Origin: an uncultured Bradyrhizobium sp.
Lineage (GTDB): Bacteria; Pseudomonadota; Alphaproteobacteria; Rhizobiales; Xanthobacteraceae
Assembly: GCF_947648125.1 (NCBI RefSeq)
Contig: NZ_CANSMR010000002.1
Location: forward strand, 372,001 to 436,000
Direction of reading: 5' to 3'
Length of the DNA: 64,000 bases
Both the position numbers and the translations under genes were made by a program. Positions 24,150-34,225 of this stretch are shown here, piece after piece. The notes beneath the pieces were generated by a model. It did not search any database. It had not been told where the DNA came from and saw only the letters and a program-made list of their open reading frames with translations. How positions within the stretch are numbered: the first letter of the stretch is position 1; each line of letters opens with the position of its first letter.

Positions 24150-24169
24150 TTATGAAATTGATTTCATAA
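24150..24169. promoter_or_regulatory. Candidate LacI-type operator
   Basis: TTATGAAAT-TG-ATTTCATAA is a 20-bp perfect palindrome with the even symmetry typical of LacI-family operators, 12 bases before the MFS start. A degenerate half-site CTATTTCATCATAA near 23987-24000 lies near the LacI start. The repressor encoded beside it is the obvious binder. Confidence 0.65.
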
Positions 24170-24181
24170 CAGGGACGGACG

Positions 24182-25456
24182 ATGCGCAACACTCCCTACT
24201 TTGCTGGTTGGTATGTCGTGGCCGGTTCGGGCATCGGCATCGCTTTTGGCTCGCTGCCCTTCTTCGCCGCAGGCTTTGCGCTGCTCGCCGGCGCGATGGC
24301 CAAGGATTTCGGCTGGAGCCAGCCCGAAGTCGCCAAGGCCGCGTCGATCTTCTTGCTGCTGCAAATGGTCGCCTACCCGTTTTGCGGCTGGCTCCTCGAC
24401 CGCTGGGGCTCACGCAGATTTGCGGTCGCCAGCATCGCGCTATTTGCCGCATCGGTGCTGGTGCTGAGCCGGATCGACGGCTCGCTCTTGCAGTTCTATC
24501 TTGCCTTCGCCCTGATCGGCATCGTCAGCGCCGGCACTAATGTCGTCTCCTATGCCCGCGCCATTGCGCTGTGGTTCAACCGCAAGCGTGGGCTGGCGCT
24601 CGGCATCGCGGCGAGCGGACAGGCACTCGGGTCGTTCGTGATCCCGATCCTCGCACACCGGCTGATTTCGACGCACGGCTGGTCGTTTGCGCTGGTTGCG
24701 ATGGCTGCATTCGAACTCGTGGTCTGCCTGCCGCTGGTGGCGCTGCTGGTCAAGGACAGCCCAAAGCCGTTCGGCCTGCTGCCCGATGGCGCGAGCAGCA
24801 CCCAGGCGCCCGGTACAAGCGCACCGGCTGATGACGGCATGACGGTCGGCAAGATCGTCCGAACCGGCGTGTTCTGGAAACTTGCGATCTGCTTTGCCGT
24901 GATGGGCATGTCGTTCTACGCGATCGCGCCCAACATCGTTTACATTTTGACCAAGAAGGCCGGGATGAGCCTTGCCGATGTTGCGACGGTCCAGGCGGCC
25001 TCGGGCATCGCCGTTCTGTTCGGACGAATCGGCTTTGGCTATCTGCTCGACCGGGTGCACGCGCCGTTCGTCGGCATCGTTGCCCTAGCGCTCACCAGCA
25101 TCTGCGCCATGACCTATGCAACGACGTCGATACCGACGTTGATCATCATCGCAGCCGTCCTCAGCGGACTTGCGATCGGTGGCGACACCGATTTGATGCC
25201 GTATCTCGCCAGCCGCTATTTTGGCACGGCTGCGGTGTCGCGGATCTTCGGCTGGTTCCTGTTCGCCTTCTTCCTTGGCGCCGCGATCGGGCCCGTCGCC
25301 TTCGCCCAGCTGAGCGCGACCTTCGGAGGCTCCGACATTCCGCTGATGCTGCTGGCGGGAGTGCAAGCCATCCCTGCCCTGTTGTTCATCTCGATCGGCC
25401 GCTACCGGACCGGACCGGCCGAGGCCTCCGGCCTCACCGCGGCGGCATCGTCGTGA
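24182..25456 (+). CDS. MFS transporter
   Basis: 424 residues with about 12 hydrophobic segments and a central loop at about 195-220 (FGLLPDGASSTQAPGTSAPADDG). The loop-2/3 motif is GWLLDRWGSRRFAVAS, and ALWFNRKRGLALGIAASGQALG follows, placing it in the monocarboxylate/oxalate-like MFS branch. GGGACGG precedes the ATG. Its divergence from the LacI-hydrolase-NTF2 genes implies coordinated uptake and cleavage of one ligand, probably a carboxylate; this is inference. Confidence 0.92.
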   Translation: MRNTPYFAGWYVVAGSGIGIAFGSLPFFAAGFALLAGAMAKDFGWSQPEVAKAASIFLLLQMVAYPFCGWLLDRWGSRRFAVASIALFAASVLVLSRIDGSLLQFYLAFALIGIVSAGTNVVSYARAIALWFNRKRGLALGIAASGQALGSFVIPILAHRLISTHGWSFALVAMAAFELVVCLPLVALLVKDSPKPFGLLPDGASSTQAPGTSAPADDGMTVGKIVRTGVFWKLAICFAVMGMSFYAIAPNIVYILTKKAGMSLADVATVQAASGIAVLFGRIGFGYLLDRVHAPFVGIVALALTSICAMTYATTSIPTLIIIAAVLSGLAIGGDTDLMPYLASRYFGTAAVSRIFGWFLFAFFLGAAIGPVAFAQLSATFGGSDIPLMLLAGVQAIPALLFISIGRYRTGPAEASGLTAAASS

Positions 25457-25462
25457 GCCGCT

Positions 25463-25915
25463 TTACACATCCCCATACGCCGGGTCGTCGCGGCGCGGGC
25501 CGCGGCCGTAGCCGGCGATGATGAACAACGCGCCGATCAGCGACAGGTTCTTCAGCGCGTCGATCAGGGTCTTGGCATTGTCGGGCGCCGGCTGATTCCA
25601 GAAATCATGGAAATAGAAGGTCGTGAAGCACACGAAGATGATCAGCAGAATCGCGAAGAACCGCGCTAGCACGTTCACCGCGATCATCAGCCCCGCGATG
25701 ATCTCGAAGCCGCCGATCGTGATCGCCAGCAGCTGCATGAAAGGCATGCCGACGAAGGTCTCGATCTGCTGCGTATAGGGCGCGACGATGGCCGGGATCG
25801 TCACCTTGGCCGTGAGCAGATCCGCCGTTGCCTGGATGCCGAACAGCTTGCTCGCCCCCGAATAGAGGAACAGCACGGCGAACAGAATCCGTCCGAAGGT
25901 GATGAACGCTGGCAT
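25463..25915 (-). CDS. DoxX family membrane protein
   Basis: 150 residues with four hydrophobic helices. The DoxX pattern is visible in ILFAVLFLYSGASKLFG and LLAITIGGFEIIAGLMI, then FYFHDFW. DoxX-like proteins are implicated in respiratory-chain or thiosulfate-linked redox processes; the exact activity here is unknown. Convergent with the MFS gene (6 bases apart). No adjacent thiol or quinone enzyme is seen. Confidence 0.9.
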   Translation of the reverse strand: MPAFITFGRILFAVLFLYSGASKLFGIQATADLLTAKVTIPAIVAPYTQQIETFVGMPFMQLLAITIGGFEIIAGLMIAVNVLARFFAILLIIFVCFTTFYFHDFWNQPAPDNAKTLIDALKNLSLIGALFIIAGYGRGPRRDDPAYGDV

Positions 25916-25946
25916 GGGTCGGCCTCACTGGATGGCAGAAATCGGA

Positions 25947-25986
25947 CGAAGCAGGCGGAGCGAGTATGGCCGCCCCGCCTGCTTCG
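25947..25986 (-). terminator. Hairpin downstream of the malic enzyme gene
   Basis: CGAAGCAGGCGG and CCGCCTGCTTCG pair perfectly over 12 bp around a 16-nt loop. Read on the minus strand, it follows the maeB stop by 30 bases and precedes only a weak U-rich tract (CCGATTTC), so it may stabilise the 3' end more than terminate efficiently. Confidence 0.6.
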
Positions 25987-26016
25987 ATCAAATCGAATCC
26001 GTCCGACGTCGCTCGT

Positions 26017-28326
26017 TCACCCGAACAGCGTCGGCTGCGCGCGGCCGGCACGCTCCTGGGCCTCGACCGCGGCAACCGCGGTCATGTTGAGGATGCCGCG
26101 CGCCGTCACGCCGGGGGTGAGGATGTGCGCCGGGCGCGCCGGACCGATCAGGATCGGCCCCACCGGCAACGCGTTGGCCAGCGACTTGATCATCTGATAG
26201 GCGATGTTGGCGGCGTCGAGGTTCGGCATGATCAGGATGTTGGCCTCGCCTTCCAGCCGCGATTGCGGCAGAACGAGCTTGCGCGCAACCGCCGACAGCG
26301 CGGTGTCACCCTGCATTTCGCCGTCGGCCTCGATCTCCGGATGCTTGTCCTTCAACAGCTGGGTGGCCCGCCGCATCTTGCGTGAGGAATCCGTGTCATA
26401 GCTGCCGAAGTCGGAATGTGACACGAAGGCGACCTTCGGCTTGAAGGCAAAGCGCTGGACGTGGATCGCCGCGAGCGACGCAACTTCCGCCAGTTCCTCC
26501 GCACTCGGATTCGGCCGCACCTGGGTATCGGCGAGGAAATGGGCGCCGGTGGAGGTGATCATCAGCGCCAGCGCGGCATAGTCGCTGACCCCCGGCAGGA
26601 AGCCGATGATCTCGCGGACATGACGCAGATGGCTCATGTAGCGGCCCTCGACGCCGCACAGCATCGCGTCCGCCTCGCCGCGTGAGACCGCCAGCGCCGC
26701 GATCACCGTGTTGTTGGTGCGGACCACCGTTCGCGCTGCCTCAGGCGTCACGCCGCGACGGCCGGCGACGTCGATATAGGACTGCACGTAGGAACGGTAG
26801 CGCGGATCGTCCTCGGGATTGACCAGGTCGAAATCGCGGCCGGCCTTGATCGACAGGCCGAAGCGCTTGATCCTGGTCTCGACCACGGACGGACGGCCGA
26901 CCAGGATCGGCCGCGCCAGCTTTTCCTCGAGCACCACCTGGGTCGCGCGCAGCACGCGCTCATCCTCGCCCTCGGCGTAGATCACGCGCACCGGCTGGGT
27001 CTTCGCCTTGGCGAACACCGGCTTCATGGTGAGGCCGGAGCGGAACGCGTAGCGTTCGAGGCTCGCGGCATATTCGTCGAAATTGGTGATCGGCCGGGTC
27101 GCGACGCCGGACTCGATTGCGGCCTTGGCGACGGCCGGCGCGATGCGCAGGATCAGGCGCGGATCGAACGGGCTCGGGATCAGCGAGCCCGGGCCGAACC
27201 CTTGCGTTTCGCCGCTCTCGAATCCATGGGCCACCGCATCCGACGGTGGATCGCGCGCAAGCTGCGCGATCGCGTCGACTGCGGCATGCTTCATCGCCTC
27301 GTTGATCGCAGTGGCGCCGACATCGAGCGCGCCGCGGAAGATGAAGGGAAAGCACAGCACGTTGTTGACCTGGTTCGGATAGTCCGACCGGCCGGTGCAG
27401 ATCATTGCGTCGGGACGCGCCGCGCGCGCCTCTTCCGGCATGATCTCCGGCACCGGATTGGCAAGCGCCATCACCAGTGGCTTGTCAGCCATCTGCTTGA
27501 CCATTTCAGGCTTCAGCACGCCCGGTGCCGACAGCCCGATGAAGATGTCCGCGCCCGGAATGACGTCAGCCAGCACGCGCGCGTCGGTCTTCTGGGTGTA
27601 GACCGCCTTCCAGCGGTCCATCGTGGTGTTGCGGCCCTCATAGACCACACCGTCGATGTCGCAGACAAAGATGTTCTTGCGCTGCGCGCCCATCGAGACC
27701 AGGAGATTGAGGGTCGCGATCGCGGCGGCGCCCGCGCCCGAGCAGACGATCTTCACGTCGGATAATTGCTTGCCGTTCAGCAGCAGCCCGTTGACGATCG
27801 CGGCCGCGACGATGATGGCGGTGCCATGCTGGTCGTCGTGGAACACCGGGATCTTCATGCGCTCCTTGAGCTGCCCCTCGATCTCGAAGCACTCCGGTCC
27901 GCGGATGTCCTCCAGATTGATGCCACCGAAGGTCGGCTCCAGCGCCGCGACGGTCTCCACGACACGCTCGATCGTGTTGGCATTGATCTCGATGTCGAAC
28001 ACATCGATGCCGGCGAATTTCTTGAACAGCACCGCCTTGCCTTCCATGACGGGCTTGGAGGCCAGCGGGCCGATATTGCCGAGCCCGAGCACCGCGGTGC
28101 CGTTCGAGACCACGGCCACCAGATTGGCGCGGGCGGTCAGCGTCGCCGCCTCGGCGGGATTATTGGCAATCTCGGTGCAGGCGGCGGCCACGCCCGGCGA
28201 ATAGGCCAGCGCCAGGTCGCGCTGGTTGGCGAGCGGCTTGATCGCCTGGATCTCGAGCTTGCCCGGCCGCGGCAGCCGGTGATAGGCGAGCGCGGCGTTA
28301 TGGAGTTCTTCAGACGATGACGACAT
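26017..28326 (-). CDS. maeB: NADP-dependent malic enzyme with phosphotransacetylase-like domain
   Basis: 769 residues, the standard length for the two-domain class. Residues 1-430 are the malic enzyme (malate to pyruvate plus CO2, giving NADPH): [20 protein letters not shown], the NAD(P)-binding [18 protein letters not shown] and [16 protein letters not shown]. Residues 440-769 form a phosphotransacetylase-like domain ([18 protein letters not shown] and [17 protein letters not shown]). In rhizobia that domain is not an active acetyltransferase but regulates the enzyme by acetyl-CoA or oligomerisation. GGGAAG precedes the ATG. It supplies NADPH and pyruvate for growth on dicarboxylates. Confidence 0.96.
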   Translation of the reverse strand: MSSSSEELHNAALAYHRLPRPGKLEIQAIKPLANQRDLALAYSPGVAAACTEIANNPAEAATLTARANLVAVVSNGTAVLGLGNIGPLASKPVMEGKAVLFKKFAGIDVFDIEINANTIERVVETVAALEPTFGGINLEDIRGPECFEIEGQLKERMKIPVFHDDQHGTAIIVAAAIVNGLLLNGKQLSDVKIVCSGAGAAAIATLNLLVSMGAQRKNIFVCDIDGVVYEGRNTTMDRWKAVYTQKTDARVLADVIPGADIFIGLSAPGVLKPEMVKQMADKPLVMALANPVPEIMPEEARAARPDAMICTGRSDYPNQVNNVLCFPFIFRGALDVGATAINEAMKHAAVDAIAQLARDPPSDAVAHGFESGETQGFGPGSLIPSPFDPRLILRIAPAVAKAAIESGVATRPITNFDEYAASLERYAFRSGLTMKPVFAKAKTQPVRVIYAEGEDERVLRATQVVLEEKLARPILVGRPSVVETRIKRFGLSIKAGRDFDLVNPEDDPRYRSYVQSYIDVAGRRGVTPEAARTVVRTNNTVIAALAVSRGEADAMLCGVEGRYMSHLRHVREIIGFLPGVSDYAALALMITSTGAHFLADTQVRPNPSAEELAEVASLAAIHVQRFAFKPKVAFVSHSDFGSYDTDSSRKMRRATQLLKDKHPEIEADGEMQGDTALSAVARKLVLPQSRLEGEANILIMPNLDAANIAYQMIKSLANALPVGPILIGPARPAHILTPGVTARGILNMTAVAAVEAQERAGRAQPTLFG

Positions 28327-28549
28327 GCGTGCTTCCCGCGTTTCCGGCCCAAATTTCTTGTTTCTGTGCTAATCCAGGCAAAAGTCAGTTGTCCGGCAAA
28401 TCGAGCCGGATGTGAAGCATGTCCCGCCGCTTGGATGCAACATCGGATACTATCCCCGTCAACAGGCCCGGGCGGGCCCGTTCATCGATGCTGCACCTTC
28501 CGACCGCCGCTTGGCAATTTTTTTCCCTTGATGATCCGGAGTTGACCGA

Positions 28550-30541
28550 ATGAAGAAAATTCTGCTCGGCTTGATCGCCGTCGCAGTCGTCGCGGCCGGC
28601 GGCTACTTCGGTTTCGACTTCTATGTCCAGCGCCGGGTCACGCGCGACGTCGAGGCCGCTTTCGAGCAGGTCCGTGCCGCCGGCGCCAAGGCGAGCCACG
28701 GCAAGATCGCGTTCGACGTCAAGAGCCGCACCCTGACGATTTCGGACGTTGCGGCCGAGTCGGCGACACAGCCCCCGGTCAGCATCAAGATTTCCAGCCT
28801 GACGGCGTCGGGCCTCGGCCAGCCGGAAGCGGCACGGGTCTCCGCCGATCGTATCGAGTTCAACGATGTCGAAGTCGGCCTGGCCGGACCGACACCCGCG
28901 GTCGGCTCCTTCACCTACAAGGCGCCGCGGGTCACGGTGAAGGACTATTCCAGTTCCGGAGGCCTGCCTCAGCTTCCGGCCTCGTCGTCGACCTTCGAAC
29001 TGTACCGGTTTGCATTCACCCAGCTTGCGCACATCAACGCGTCATTGGTGAGCGTGCCCACCTTTACCGGACCGATGACTTTCAGCGCTGTCGCGCATGC
29101 CGGCGACGACGCCAGCGGCGAATTCGCTTACTCGGGCCTTGCCATCGAAAACATGAAGGACGGAAAAATCGCGTCCAGCAAAACCGACAAGGTTACGTTC
29201 ACGGTCAATCAGCAGGCGGCCGACAAGCCGATCAAAATGACCGGCGACCTCGCCAATATCGTCGCGACCGACATCGACGTCGGCGCGATGGCAGCGATGT
29301 TCGATCCCACCAAGGCCAACGACGACCGGGAATACCGGATTCAGGGACACGTTTCGGCCGGTCCCTATGTCATCACCGCCACCCCTGGCATAAACTTGCG
29401 GATCGACGATATAACAGTCGACAACGTCAGGATGAACCCGTCTCGGATGCAACTTCCGGCGCTGATGGCGATGATCCCACCGCCGGGGAGCCCGCCACCG
29501 TCTGCTGCCCAAACGCGCGACCTGCTGGAGAAGATCGCCGGCATTTATTCAGGCGCCGGCATCGGAAATGCCGAGATGCATGGGCTCTTGCTTGAAACAC
29601 CGGAGGCCCCGCTCAAGCTCGCCTCGATGCGCTTCAACTTCGAACACGGCAAGATCGGCGAGTTCACGGTCGAAGGACTCGATGCGAGTGCGCCGAAGGG
29701 CACTCTCAAGGTCGGACGGTTCTCGCTGAAGTCGTTCGATGTCGCCAAGTCCGTCCGGCTAACGGCGCAGCTCGCCGGACAGAAGCCGACGCCCGAACAG
29801 GCGCTGGCGCTGCTTCCGCTGATCGAGGGAGTCGAGTTCAAGGGACTCGTTTGGCCGTACAAGAACACGGACAAGCTGGTCAAAGTCGACGTCTTCAGCC
29901 TCGACTGGGGTCAGTTCGTCGGATCGATCCCGAGCAGGCTGCACCTGACCGCGAAGGTGGCGACACCGCTTGATGCGGCCATCCCCGGACAGGACGCACT
30001 CGTCGCCGCCGGGATCGACCGGATGGCCGTCGATGCCGATCTCGGCGCGGTCTGGACCGAGGCGTCACGCTCGTTCGCGCTCGAGCCGGTCAAGCTCGAC
30101 ATGGCTGGCCTCCTCAATGCGTCGGCGAAGGTCACGCTCGCCAATGTGCCGCGCGAGGCCTTCTCGACCAGCGCCGCGGAATCGCTGGGCGCGGCCGCGC
30201 AGATCGAGACCGGCACGATTGAACTTGCCGTCCACGACCTCGGCGCCATCGACCTCGCCATCGCCCAGTACGCGCGCACCCAGAACGTCAGCAGAGACGA
30301 GGCGCGCAACGCCGTCCTCAGCAGCATCAAGGCGCAGGGCGAAGCGATCAGCGGAGGCAATGCCGATGTCACGGCTCTCGTCACCGCCATCAGCCAGTTC
30401 ATCGAGACGCCGGGACAGACGTTGGTCATCAAGCTGACCCCGCGCGCGAGAGCGCCGGCGCTTCAGCTGATGCAATTGCTCAAGACCGATCCACAGTCGG
30501 CGCTGGCGCAATTCCGGATCGAGGCCTCGACGGGGTTGTGA
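28550..30541 (+). CDS. Large membrane-anchored hypothetical protein (AsmA/YdgA-like architecture)
   Basis: 663 residues. One transmembrane helix at 4-24 (ILLGLIAVAVVAAGGYFGF) anchors a long periplasmic part rich in alternating beta-strand patterns: SHGKIAFDVKSRTLTISDVAAES, LTASGLGQ, EFNDVEVGL. The repeated kind of strand-rich region matches DUF945/YdgA- and AsmA-like proteins, which span or line the periplasm. I cannot assign it to one family. CCGGAG lies 9 bases before the ATG. No partner gene is evident. Confidence 0.8.
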   Translation: MKKILLGLIAVAVVAAGGYFGFDFYVQRRVTRDVEAAFEQVRAAGAKASHGKIAFDVKSRTLTISDVAAESATQPPVSIKISSLTASGLGQPEAARVSADRIEFNDVEVGLAGPTPAVGSFTYKAPRVTVKDYSSSGGLPQLPASSSTFELYRFAFTQLAHINASLVSVPTFTGPMTFSAVAHAGDDASGEFAYSGLAIENMKDGKIASSKTDKVTFTVNQQAADKPIKMTGDLANIVATDIDVGAMAAMFDPTKANDDREYRIQGHVSAGPYVITATPGINLRIDDITVDNVRMNPSRMQLPALMAMIPPPGSPPPSAAQTRDLLEKIAGIYSGAGIGNAEMHGLLLETPEAPLKLASMRFNFEHGKIGEFTVEGLDASAPKGTLKVGRFSLKSFDVAKSVRLTAQLAGQKPTPEQALALLPLIEGVEFKGLVWPYKNTDKLVKVDVFSLDWGQFVGSIPSRLHLTAKVATPLDAAIPGQDALVAAGIDRMAVDADLGAVWTEASRSFALEPVKLDMAGLLNASAKVTLANVPREAFSTSAAESLGAAAQIETGTIELAVHDLGAIDLAIAQYARTQNVSRDEARNAVLSSIKAQGEAISGGNADVTALVTAISQFIETPGQTLVIKLTPRARAPALQLMQLLKTDPQSALAQFRIEASTGL

Positions 30542-30552
30542 TTGCCCCTCCC

Positions 30553-30640
30553 GTAGCCCGGATGGAGCGAAGCGCAATCCGGGACAGCGTCGCCGCAGGA
30601 GAGACCGCCCCGGATTTCGCTCCGCTCCATCCGGGCTACG
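30553..30640. repeat. REP-like palindrome (GTAGCCCGGATGGAGCGAAG type)
   Basis: GTAGCCCGGATGGAGCGAAG pairs with the reverse-complementary TCCGCTCCATCCGGGCTAC, with an inner CAATCCGGG/CCCCGGAT pair. It lies in the gap between the 663-aa protein and aspS, whose genes are convergent, and could be a bidirectional transcription barrier. Confidence 0.85.
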
Positions 30641-30691
30641 CATCGCGAATCTACCTCTCCCCGTAAGAACGGGGCGAGGTGACTTCAAAGG

Positions 30692-32467
30692 CTAGCTCTT
30701 CGCCGGCAGGTTGGTCCTGATGTGCAGCTCCTTGAGCTGCTTCGGCGTGGCTTCCGACGGCGCGCCCATCAGCAAATCCATGGCCTGCTGATTCATCGGG
30801 AACAGTGAGATCTCGCGCAGATTGTTGGTGCCGCACAGCAGCATCACGATGCGGTCGAGACCGGCCGCCATGCCGCCGTGCGGCGGCGCGCCGTACTGGA
30901 ACGCACGGTACATGCCGCCGAAGCGGTCGATGACCTCCTGCTCGCCATAGCCTGCGATCTCGAACGCCTTCACCATCGCTTCCGGCTTGTGGTTGCGGAT
31001 GCCGCCGGAGGCGATCTCGTAACCGTTGCAGGCGATGTCGTACTGGAACGCCTTGATCGTCAGCGGATCCTGCGACTTCAGCGCGTCGAGACCGCCCTGC
31101 GGCATCGAGAACGGGTTGTGCGAGAAGTCGACCTTCTTGTTCTCCTCGTCATACTCGTACATCGGGAAGTCGACGATCCAGGCGAGCTCGAACCGATCCT
31201 TGTCGATCAGGTTCAGCTCCTCGCCGAGCTTGGTGCGCGCGAGACCCGCGAATTTCCAGAACTTCTCGGGATCGCCGGCGACGAAGAACGCGGCATCGCC
31301 TTCCTTCAGGCCGAGCTGGTCGCGGATCGCAGCGGTGCGCTCCGGGCCGATGTTGTTCGCAAGCGGGCCGGCACCCTCGCCGCCCTCGCGCCACATGATG
31401 TAGCCGAGGCCGGGCTGGCCTTCGCCCTGCGCCCAGGAGTTCATGCGATCGCAGAACGCGCGTGAACCGCCGCCGGTGCCCGGGATTGCCCAGACCTGGT
31501 TCTTCGGGTCTTCCAGCATCCGCGCGAACACCTTGAAGCCGGAGCCGCGGAAGTGCTCGGAGACTTCCTGCATCACGATCTTGTTGCGCAGGTCCGGCTT
31601 GTCGGAGCCGTACTTGCGCACCGCTTCGGCAAACGGAATCCGCGGCCAGTTCTTGGTCACCGGCTTGCCCTTGGCAAAATCCTCGAACACGCCGGTGATG
31701 ACGGGCTCCATCGCCGCGAACACGTCGTCCTGCGTCACAAAGCTCATCTCGACGTCGAGCTGGTAGAACTCGCCCGGCAGCCGGTCGGCGCGCGGGTCCT
31801 CGTCGCGGAAGCACGGCGCGATCTGGAAGTAGCGATCGAAGCCCGACATCATCAGGAGCTGCTTGTACTGCTGCGGCGCCTGCGGCAGCGCGTAGAACTT
31901 GCCGGGATGGATGCGCGACGGCACCAGGAAGTCGCGCGCGCCTTCCGGCGAGGACGCCGTCAGGATCGGGGTCTGGAATTCGAAGAAGCCCTGCTCCTTC
32001 ATCCGCTTGCGCATGGAATCGACCACCGCGCCGCGGGTCATGATGTTCTGGTGCAGCTTCTCGCGACGCAGGTCGAGGAAGCGGTACTTCAGCCTGATGT
32101 CCTCAGGATATTCCTGCTCGCCGAACACCGGCAGCGGCAGCTCGGCCGCCGGGCCCAGCACCTCGATCTCCTTGATGTAGATTTCGATCAAGCCGGTCGG
32201 CAATTCCGGATTGTCGGTGCCGGCGGGACGGCGGCGCACCTTGCCGTCGATCCGCACCACCCACTCCGATCGGAACTTCTCGACCTCGGCGAATGCCGGC
32301 GAGTCCGGATCGGCCACGCACTGGGTAATGCCGTAATGGTCGCGCAGATCGACGAACAGCACGCCGCCATGGTCCCGGACACGGTGGACCCAGCCTGACA
32401 GCCGGGCCGTCTGGTCGATATCGCTCTCTCGGAGCGCGCCGCATGTGTGTGACCGGTAGCGATGCAT
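30692..32467 (-). CDS. aspS: Aspartate-tRNA ligase
   Basis: 591 residues, the size of the bacterial-type enzyme with a GAD insertion. The anticodon-binding OB fold (1-110) includes [21 protein letters not shown]. Class II motif 2 is [18 protein letters not shown] and motif 3 is [21 protein letters not shown] was chosen over the ATG 12 codons upstream because it matches the family start. Alphaproteobacterial AspS may be non-discriminating, charging tRNA-Asn too, when GatCAB is present; that cannot be tested here. Confidence 0.97.
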   Translation of the reverse strand: MHRYRSHTCGALRESDIDQTARLSGWVHRVRDHGGVLFVDLRDHYGITQCVADPDSPAFAEVEKFRSEWVVRIDGKVRRRPAGTDNPELPTGLIEIYIKEIEVLGPAAELPLPVFGEQEYPEDIRLKYRFLDLRREKLHQNIMTRGAVVDSMRKRMKEQGFFEFQTPILTASSPEGARDFLVPSRIHPGKFYALPQAPQQYKQLLMMSGFDRYFQIAPCFRDEDPRADRLPGEFYQLDVEMSFVTQDDVFAAMEPVITGVFEDFAKGKPVTKNWPRIPFAEAVRKYGSDKPDLRNKIVMQEVSEHFRGSGFKVFARMLEDPKNQVWAIPGTGGGSRAFCDRMNSWAQGEGQPGLGYIMWREGGEGAGPLANNIGPERTAAIRDQLGLKEGDAAFFVAGDPEKFWKFAGLARTKLGEELNLIDKDRFELAWIVDFPMYEYDEENKKVDFSHNPFSMPQGGLDALKSQDPLTIKAFQYDIACNGYEIASGGIRNHKPEAMVKAFEIAGYGEQEVIDRFGGMYRAFQYGAPPHGGMAAGLDRIVMLLCGTNNLREISLFPMNQQAMDLLMGAPSEATPKQLKELHIRTNLPAKS

Positions 32468-32501
32468 ATTCGTTCCAAAACTGATGTCGGAGAGGAATCG
32501 C

Positions 32502-32519
32502 AATAGGAATTATCCTATT
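32502..32519. promoter_or_regulatory. Inverted repeat in aspS/selO intergenic gap
   Basis: AATAGGA-ATTA-TCCTATT is a perfect 7-bp dyad 35 bases before the aspS start. It overlaps a GATAAT word that could be an aspS -10 element on the minus strand. It could be an operator or a promoter-associated dyad; no binding factor can be named. Confidence 0.35.
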
Positions 32520-32656
32520 CGAAGGCGCTCGGTTTACCCGAGCCCGCCCGGGGCGGCAACCAACGGAACGGCAAGTTTTAGCTCGAAAACGCACATTTTC
32601 GGGTCCTCCGGAGCTGACCGTTTGCCTATTCTCACCTTCGGCCTATCTTTCTGGAC

Positions 32657-34129
32657 ATGACCATCCATTTCCCGTTCCAGAACACCTATTCGGCGCTGCC
32701 GGCGAACTTTTTCGCCCGCGTCGCCCCGACCCCGGTGGCCTCGCCCCGGCTGATCAAGCTGAACCGGCCGCTCGCGGTCCAGCTCGGGCTGGATCCGGAC
32801 CTGCTCTCGACGGCGGAGGGCGCCGAAATCCTCGCTGGCAAGCGCCTGCCTGACGGTGCCGACCCGATCGCTATGGCCTATGCCGGCCACCAGTTCGGGC
32901 ACTTTGTTCCCCAGCTCGGCGACGGCCGCGCCATCCTGCTCGGCGAGGTCATCGACAGCGACGGCGTCCGCCGCGACATCCAGCTCAAGGGAAGTGGCCC
33001 CACCCCGTTCTCCCGCCGCGGCGACGGCCGCGCCGCGCTCGGTCCGGTGCTGCGCGAATACATCGTCAGCGAGGCGATGTTCGCGCTCGGCATTCCAACC
33101 ACGCGTTCGCTCGCCGCTGTCGTGACCGGCGAGCCCGTGATGCGCGAGACGGCGCTGCCGGGCGCGGTGCTGACCCGCGTCGCCGCGAGCCACATCCGCG
33201 TCGGCACCTTCCAGTTCTTCGCCGCTCGCGGCGACACTGACGGCGTGCGCGCCCTCGCCGACCATGTCATCGCGCGGCACTATCCCGAGCTGAAGGATGC
33301 CGCCCAGCCCTATCACGCGCTGCTCGCCGGCGTCCTCGCACGGCAGGCCGCGCTGGTCGCGCGCTGGCTCCTCGTCGGCTTCATCCACGGCGTGATGAAC
33401 ACCGACAACAGCTCGATCTCGGGCGAGACCATCGACTACGGCCCCTGCGCCTTCCTCGACGCCTACAACCCGGCGCAGGTGTTCTCCTCGATCGACGAGA
33501 TGGGCCGCTACGCCTATGCCAACCAGCCGCGCATCGCGCTGTGGAATCTGACCCGGCTCGCCGAATGCCTGCTGCCGCTGTTCGACAGCGAGCAGGAGAA
33601 GGCCATCGAGCAGGCGCAAGTGATCCTCGGCGAATTCCCGGAAAAGTTCACCGCGGCCTATCAGGCCGGGCTGCGCGCCAAGGTCGGCCTGTTCACCGCG
33701 CGCGACGGTGACGAAGCGCTGATCCAGGACCTGCTCGACGCAATGGCGAAGAACGCAGCCGACTTCACGCTGACCTTCCGCCATCTCGGCGAAGCAGCCA
33801 GCGATGACGCCGCCGATGTCCGTGCGCAATTCACCGATCCGGCAGCATTCGACGAATGGGCCGTTCGCTGGCGCGCCCGCCTCGCGCTCGAACCGCAGAC
33901 GCCGGCCGAGCGCAAGGCCGCGATGGATGCCGTCAATCCGGCCTTCATCCCGCGCAACCACCGGATCGAGGCGGTGATCCAGGCGGCCGTCAACAGCGAC
34001 GACTACGCGCCGTTCGAGGAGCTGCTGACGGTGCTGGCAAAGCCGTTCGAGGACCAGCCGCAATTCGCAGCCTACGCCGACCCGCCGCTGCCCGAGCAGA
34101 TGGTGACGCAGACGTTCTGCGGGACGTGA
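32657..34129 (+). CDS. selO: Protein adenylyltransferase SelO (YdiU family)
   Basis: 490 residues of a pseudokinase-fold protein that AMPylates Ser, Thr or Tyr in redox-responsive proteins. The recognisable blocks are AYAGHQFGHFVPQLGDGRAILLGE, LKGSGPTPFSRRGDGRAALGPVLREYI, IRVGTFQFFA and GFIHGVMNTDNSSISGETIDYGPCAFLD, with the metal-binding N and D residues of the last block. The C-terminus ends TFCGT, so the residue that is selenocysteine in mitochondrial SelO is Cys here. It is divergent from aspS and ends 12 bases before a palindromic repeat. Confidence 0.95.
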   Translation: MTIHFPFQNTYSALPANFFARVAPTPVASPRLIKLNRPLAVQLGLDPDLLSTAEGAEILAGKRLPDGADPIAMAYAGHQFGHFVPQLGDGRAILLGEVIDSDGVRRDIQLKGSGPTPFSRRGDGRAALGPVLREYIVSEAMFALGIPTTRSLAAVVTGEPVMRETALPGAVLTRVAASHIRVGTFQFFAARGDTDGVRALADHVIARHYPELKDAAQPYHALLAGVLARQAALVARWLLVGFIHGVMNTDNSSISGETIDYGPCAFLDAYNPAQVFSSIDEMGRYAYANQPRIALWNLTRLAECLLPLFDSEQEKAIEQAQVILGEFPEKFTAAYQAGLRAKVGLFTARDGDEALIQDLLDAMAKNAADFTLTFRHLGEAASDDAADVRAQFTDPAAFDEWAVRWRARLALEPQTPAERKAAMDAVNPAFIPRNHRIEAVIQAAVNSDDYAPFEELLTVLAKPFEDQPQFAAYADPPLPEQMVTQTFCGT

Positions 34130-34140
34130 GCCCAAGATTT

Positions 34141-34223
34141 GTAGGATGGGTAGAGCGCAGCGAAACCCATCAATCTCGCCAGCGGAACCGATGATGGGTT
34201 TCGCTTCGCTCTACCCATCCTAC
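34141..34223. repeat. REP-like palindrome (GTAGGATGGGTAGAGCGCAG type), copy 1
   Basis: GTAGGATGGGTAGAGCGCAG and CTCTACCCATCCTAC form the outer arms, with inner CGAAACCCAT/ATGGGTTTCG. The same 83-bp element recurs at 36236-36318, with identical arms and a diverged middle. It lies between selO and the oxidoreductase gene. Confidence 0.9.
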
Positions 34224-34225
34224 TC

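Noticed and set aside
32534-34135. 533-aa minus-strand frame over selO
   Set aside because: Antisense to a fully conserved SelO.
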